Shown: positions 61,417 to 64,000 of the stretch, one piece after another
How positions within the stretch are numbered: the stretch's first letter is position 1
Layout: each line of letters starts with the position of its first letter
From: Erysipelotrichaceae bacterium
GTDB lineage: Bacteria > Bacillota_I > Bacilli_A > Erysipelotrichales > Erysipelotrichaceae
Reading direction: 5' to 3'
Length of the DNA: 64,000 bases
Assembly (NCBI GenBank): GCA_029974225.1
Contig: JARKSP010000047.1
Coordinates: 1 to 64,000 of the forward strand
Notes under the pieces: generated by a model
Seen by the model: only the letters and a program-made list of their open reading frames with translations
Told to the model about the DNA's origin: nothing
Databases searched by the model: none
Translations under genes and position numbers: made by a program

Positions 61417-62279
61417 GATTTACCTCCAAAATAATTATCAATATATTCTTTAAAGCTTGCTTCTCCGGTAACATCCCTGCCAACCAGATCATTGGTTAAA
61501 GTCCATTTGGAAAACAGGATAATATCTCTCTTGCCTTCTTTTTTGATCTTTGGCAGATTGGCCAAAACATTAAACAGCCAAGGCGGAGCATATTTGATCT
61601 TTGTTTCTTTACCGGCCGCCTCAAAACACAGTTTTGCCATTTCTTCGTATGTGTAGGTTTCTTTACCGCCAACTTCATAAATTGGATTACCTTCATCATT
61701 CATATGCTCAAGGATGAAAGCGGCAAAATCCTCACAGGCGACCACATTGGCTTTAATAGTACCATACCCTTTTAACAGCTGCATTTCTCCATTATCGATA
61801 TATGGTCTGAATACCTTGGCAATATCATAGAAATAGCCTGTTGGACGATAGATAATATGAGCCATACCAGATTTTCTCAACTCTTCTTCAAACAGCCATT
61901 TAGCATGAAGCATTGGGACTTTTTCTGCCCCTGGACGCTCACAGGCAATAACCGAGATGTAGTTAAACTTCTTCACTTTGGCACTTTTAGCTTCGTTAAA
62001 TAAATTCAGATTTCCCTGATAGTCAATATCATAGGCAGAATATCTGGTGCTTGCCGAAGTCAGACCGACAGTTGAAATTGCCAGATCTGCCTTGTCAAAT
62101 AAACCCTTTAAGGTTTCTGGCCTTGTGGCATCAATTTCCTTAAAAGCATACCTGCCCTCATAACCGTTATTGGCTTTTTCCTTCAGGTCAGCGGCAATAA
62201 CTTCATAACCTTTTTCCACCAGTTGCTTTAAAACTTCAAATCCCAGGTTGCCAAAGGCTCCTGCCAATACAATTTTCAT
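61410..62279 (-). CDS. NAD(P)-binding atypical SDR / NmrA-like protein
   Basis: 289 aa; MKIVLAGAFGNLGFEVLKQLVEKGYEVIAADL Rossmann motif; IIYRPTGYFYD; overlaps DUF1295 gene by 7 nt. Confidence 0.88.
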   Translation of the reverse strand: MKIVLAGAFGNLGFEVLKQLVEKGYEVIAADLKEKANNGYEGRYAFKEIDATRPETLKGLFDKADLAISTVGLTSASTRYSAYDIDYQGNLNLFNEAKSAKVKKFNYISVIACERPGAEKVPMLHAKWLFEEELRKSGMAHIIYRPTGYFYDIAKVFRPYIDNGEMQLLKGYGTIKANVVACEDFAAFILEHMNDEGNPIYEVGGKETYTYEEMAKLCFEAAGKETKIKYAPPWLFNVLANLPKIKKEGKRDIILFSKWTLTNDLVGRDVTGEASFKEYIDNYFGGKSW

Positions 62280-62517
62280 ATTTTCCTCCCCCTTAATCTA
62301 TTGTTTATAGATTTTTTTAAATAAATCATTCTAAAAAAATAGAAAGTGATTACTCTATCTATATTATATTTTCATAGCAATCGATTGTCAAAATATCTGC
62401 AGAAGCCAAGTTAAAAATACCCTTAATTCCAGCACGATGCAATTTTATGCAAATATTTCAAAAGTATTGCAATATTTTAAAATATATCATATAATTAAAT
62501 CGAAAGGAGTGATACTG

Positions 62518-62889
62518 ATGTTTCAATGGTTAAAAGGAAACGCTTATTCAATGATTGCCACCTTAAGTGACAACTATATCACTCTAAATAATTGTGCCGC
62601 CAATCACTTTTCAGACATTAGATGGTGTATGATTGGACTGGATCAGAAAAACAAAAGACTTGCTATCAAACCTGTCACTAAAAGCGATATCGATCTGGGT
62701 CTGTACCCGGCCGAAAAGCTGCATCGCGTCAATCTAGGCAAAGGGTATGCCCGAATTGCTAATCGGAATCTGATGAAATCATTAGCAGAAATAACCAATT
62801 ATCCTTTAAGTGACAACATAAAGTATAGCGCAACATTCGATGAAAATGATATGATGTTAATAGTCGATTTAACAAGCAAGGAGGATTAG
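62518..62889 (+). CDS. Hypothetical protein
   Basis: ORF opens at 62437 but AAAGGAG before ATG 62518 gives MFQWLKGNAYSMIATLSDNYITLNNCAANHF...; upstream of nfeD-SPFH. Confidence 0.7.
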   Translation: MFQWLKGNAYSMIATLSDNYITLNNCAANHFSDIRWCMIGLDQKNKRLAIKPVTKSDIDLGLYPAEKLHRVNLGKGYARIANRNLMKSLAEITNYPLSDNIKYSATFDENDMMLIVDLTSKED

Positions 62890-62892
62890 TAA

Positions 62893-63318
62893 ATGTTAAC
62901 TATGTGGATTATTGTAGCAATCGGCGCATTCTTAATAGAAATCTTCACGATAGGAAACCTTATTTGTGTCTGGTTTATATTTGGTGCTCTTGCTAGTGCA
63001 TTACTCGCCTGGTTAAAAGTACAAGCAATCTGGCAATATATCGTTTTCTTTGTTGTTTCAATTGTTTCAATGTTAATCATTCGTCCACTGGCACACAATT
63101 ATTTACGAGGAAACATTGTTCCAACCAACTATGACCGCTTAATTGGCAAAAACACTACCCTTACCAAGGAAATTACGGCCGATAAATGGGGCGAGGTTAT
63201 CAAAGGTGGTGTCAAATGGAGTTGTGTCAGTGTTGATAATCAGCCAATCCCGGAAGGCACTAACGTTAAGATAGTAGCTATCGAGGGTGCAAAATTAATT
63301 GTTAAGAAAATAGATTAA
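62893..63318 (+). CDS. NfeD family membrane protein
   Basis: 141 aa; TM segments, then LIGKNTTLTKEI...VKWSCVSVDNQPIPEGTNVKIVAIEGAKLIVKKI OB-fold. Confidence 0.9.
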   Translation: MLTMWIIVAIGAFLIEIFTIGNLICVWFIFGALASALLAWLKVQAIWQYIVFFVVSIVSMLIIRPLAHNYLRGNIVPTNYDRLIGKNTTLTKEITADKWGEVIKGGVKWSCVSVDNQPIPEGTNVKIVAIEGAKLIVKKID

Positions 63319-63334
63319 AGAAAGGAAAAAACTT

Positions 63335-64000
63335 ATGCCACAAACACTTATTATCTTTGCGGTACTGTTTGTAATTGTTGCAGCGGTATTAATGTATACA
63401 GTTCGAATTGTACCTCAATCAGAAGCCTATGTCGTTGAAAGACTTGGAGCTTATTATGCAACCTGGACTACCGGAGTACACTTTGTACTGCCATTTATTG
63501 ATCGTATCAGTAATAAAGTCACCCTGAAAGAGGTTGTCAAGGATTTTGAACCTCAACCAGTTATCACTAAGGATAACGTTACCATGCAGATTGATACGGT
63601 TGTATACTTTCAGATTACTGACCCTAAACTATACACCTATGGTGTTGTAGGGCCAATCAATGCGATTGAAAATTTAACTTCAACCACCTTAAGAAATATT
63701 ATTGGTGACCTGGAGCTGGACGACACTTTAACCAGTAGAGATATTATCAATGATGAAATGCGTGCTATCCTGGATGAAGCAACTGACTCATGGGGAATTA
63801 AGGTAAGACGTGTTGAAGTTAAAAACATTCTGCCGCCAAAAGATATTCAGGAAGCAATGGAAAAGCAGATGCGTGCAGAACGTGAAAGACGTGAAGCTAT
63901 CCTAAAGGCGGAAGGTGACAAGCGCAGTGCCATTCTGGTAGCTGAAGGGGAAAAGGAATCAGCATTATTAAGAGCTGAAGCTAAAAAGCAGGCCTTAATC
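63335..64000 (+). CDS. SPFH/Band 7 family protein (stomatin-like), partial at window end
   Basis: MPQTLIIFAVLFVIVAAVLMYTVRIVPQSEAYVVERLGAYYATWTTGVHFVLPFIDRISNKVTLKEVVKDFEPQPVITKDNVTMQIDTVVYFQITDPKLYTYGV..., open to window edge. Confidence 0.95.
   Translation, partial: MPQTLIIFAVLFVIVAAVLMYTVRIVPQSEAYVVERLGAYYATWTTGVHFVLPFIDRISNKVTLKEVVKDFEPQPVITKDNVTMQIDTVVYFQITDPKLYTYGVVGPINAIENLTSTTLRNIIGDLELDDTLTSRDIINDEMRAILDEATDSWGIKVRRVEVKNILPPKDIQEAMEKQMRAERERREAILKAEGDKRSAILVAEGEKESALLRAEAKKQALI

Overview
This 64 kb window is a gene-dense, AT-rich chromosome segment from a Firmicutes/Erysipelotrichia-like bacterium (lineage is inference from gene content and order). Most of it is core: ligA(partial)-pcrA, proS, add, pepF, uvrA-hprK-lgt::HAD-trxB, prfB (programmed frameshift), secA, comFC/comFA, tpiA-pgk, fhs-fchA-folD-folT, mnmG, dnaB-rplI-gdpP-yybS, rpsR-ssb-rpsF, pepP-ispD, and class II RNR nrdJ next to a PduO-like adenosyltransferase. 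I see no CRISPR array, IS element, prophage or rRNA. There is one tRNA, tRNA-Thr(GGU), with an unusual acceptor stem. The best candidate for an under-described system is the five-gene cluster at 22.4-27.6 kb: XpaC-like membrane protein, orphan 176-aa protein, two-module AAA+ ATPase, TelA-family protein and a small basic membrane protein. It is followed by two tandem bactofilins. Other notable points are the Lgt-HAD fusion, a comFA whose zinc-finger-encoding 5' region has no usable start codon, a membrane protein/DUF1295/SDR operon, a divergent adenosyltransferase beside nrdJ, and a recurrent extended -10 promoter motif (TATGnTATAAT).
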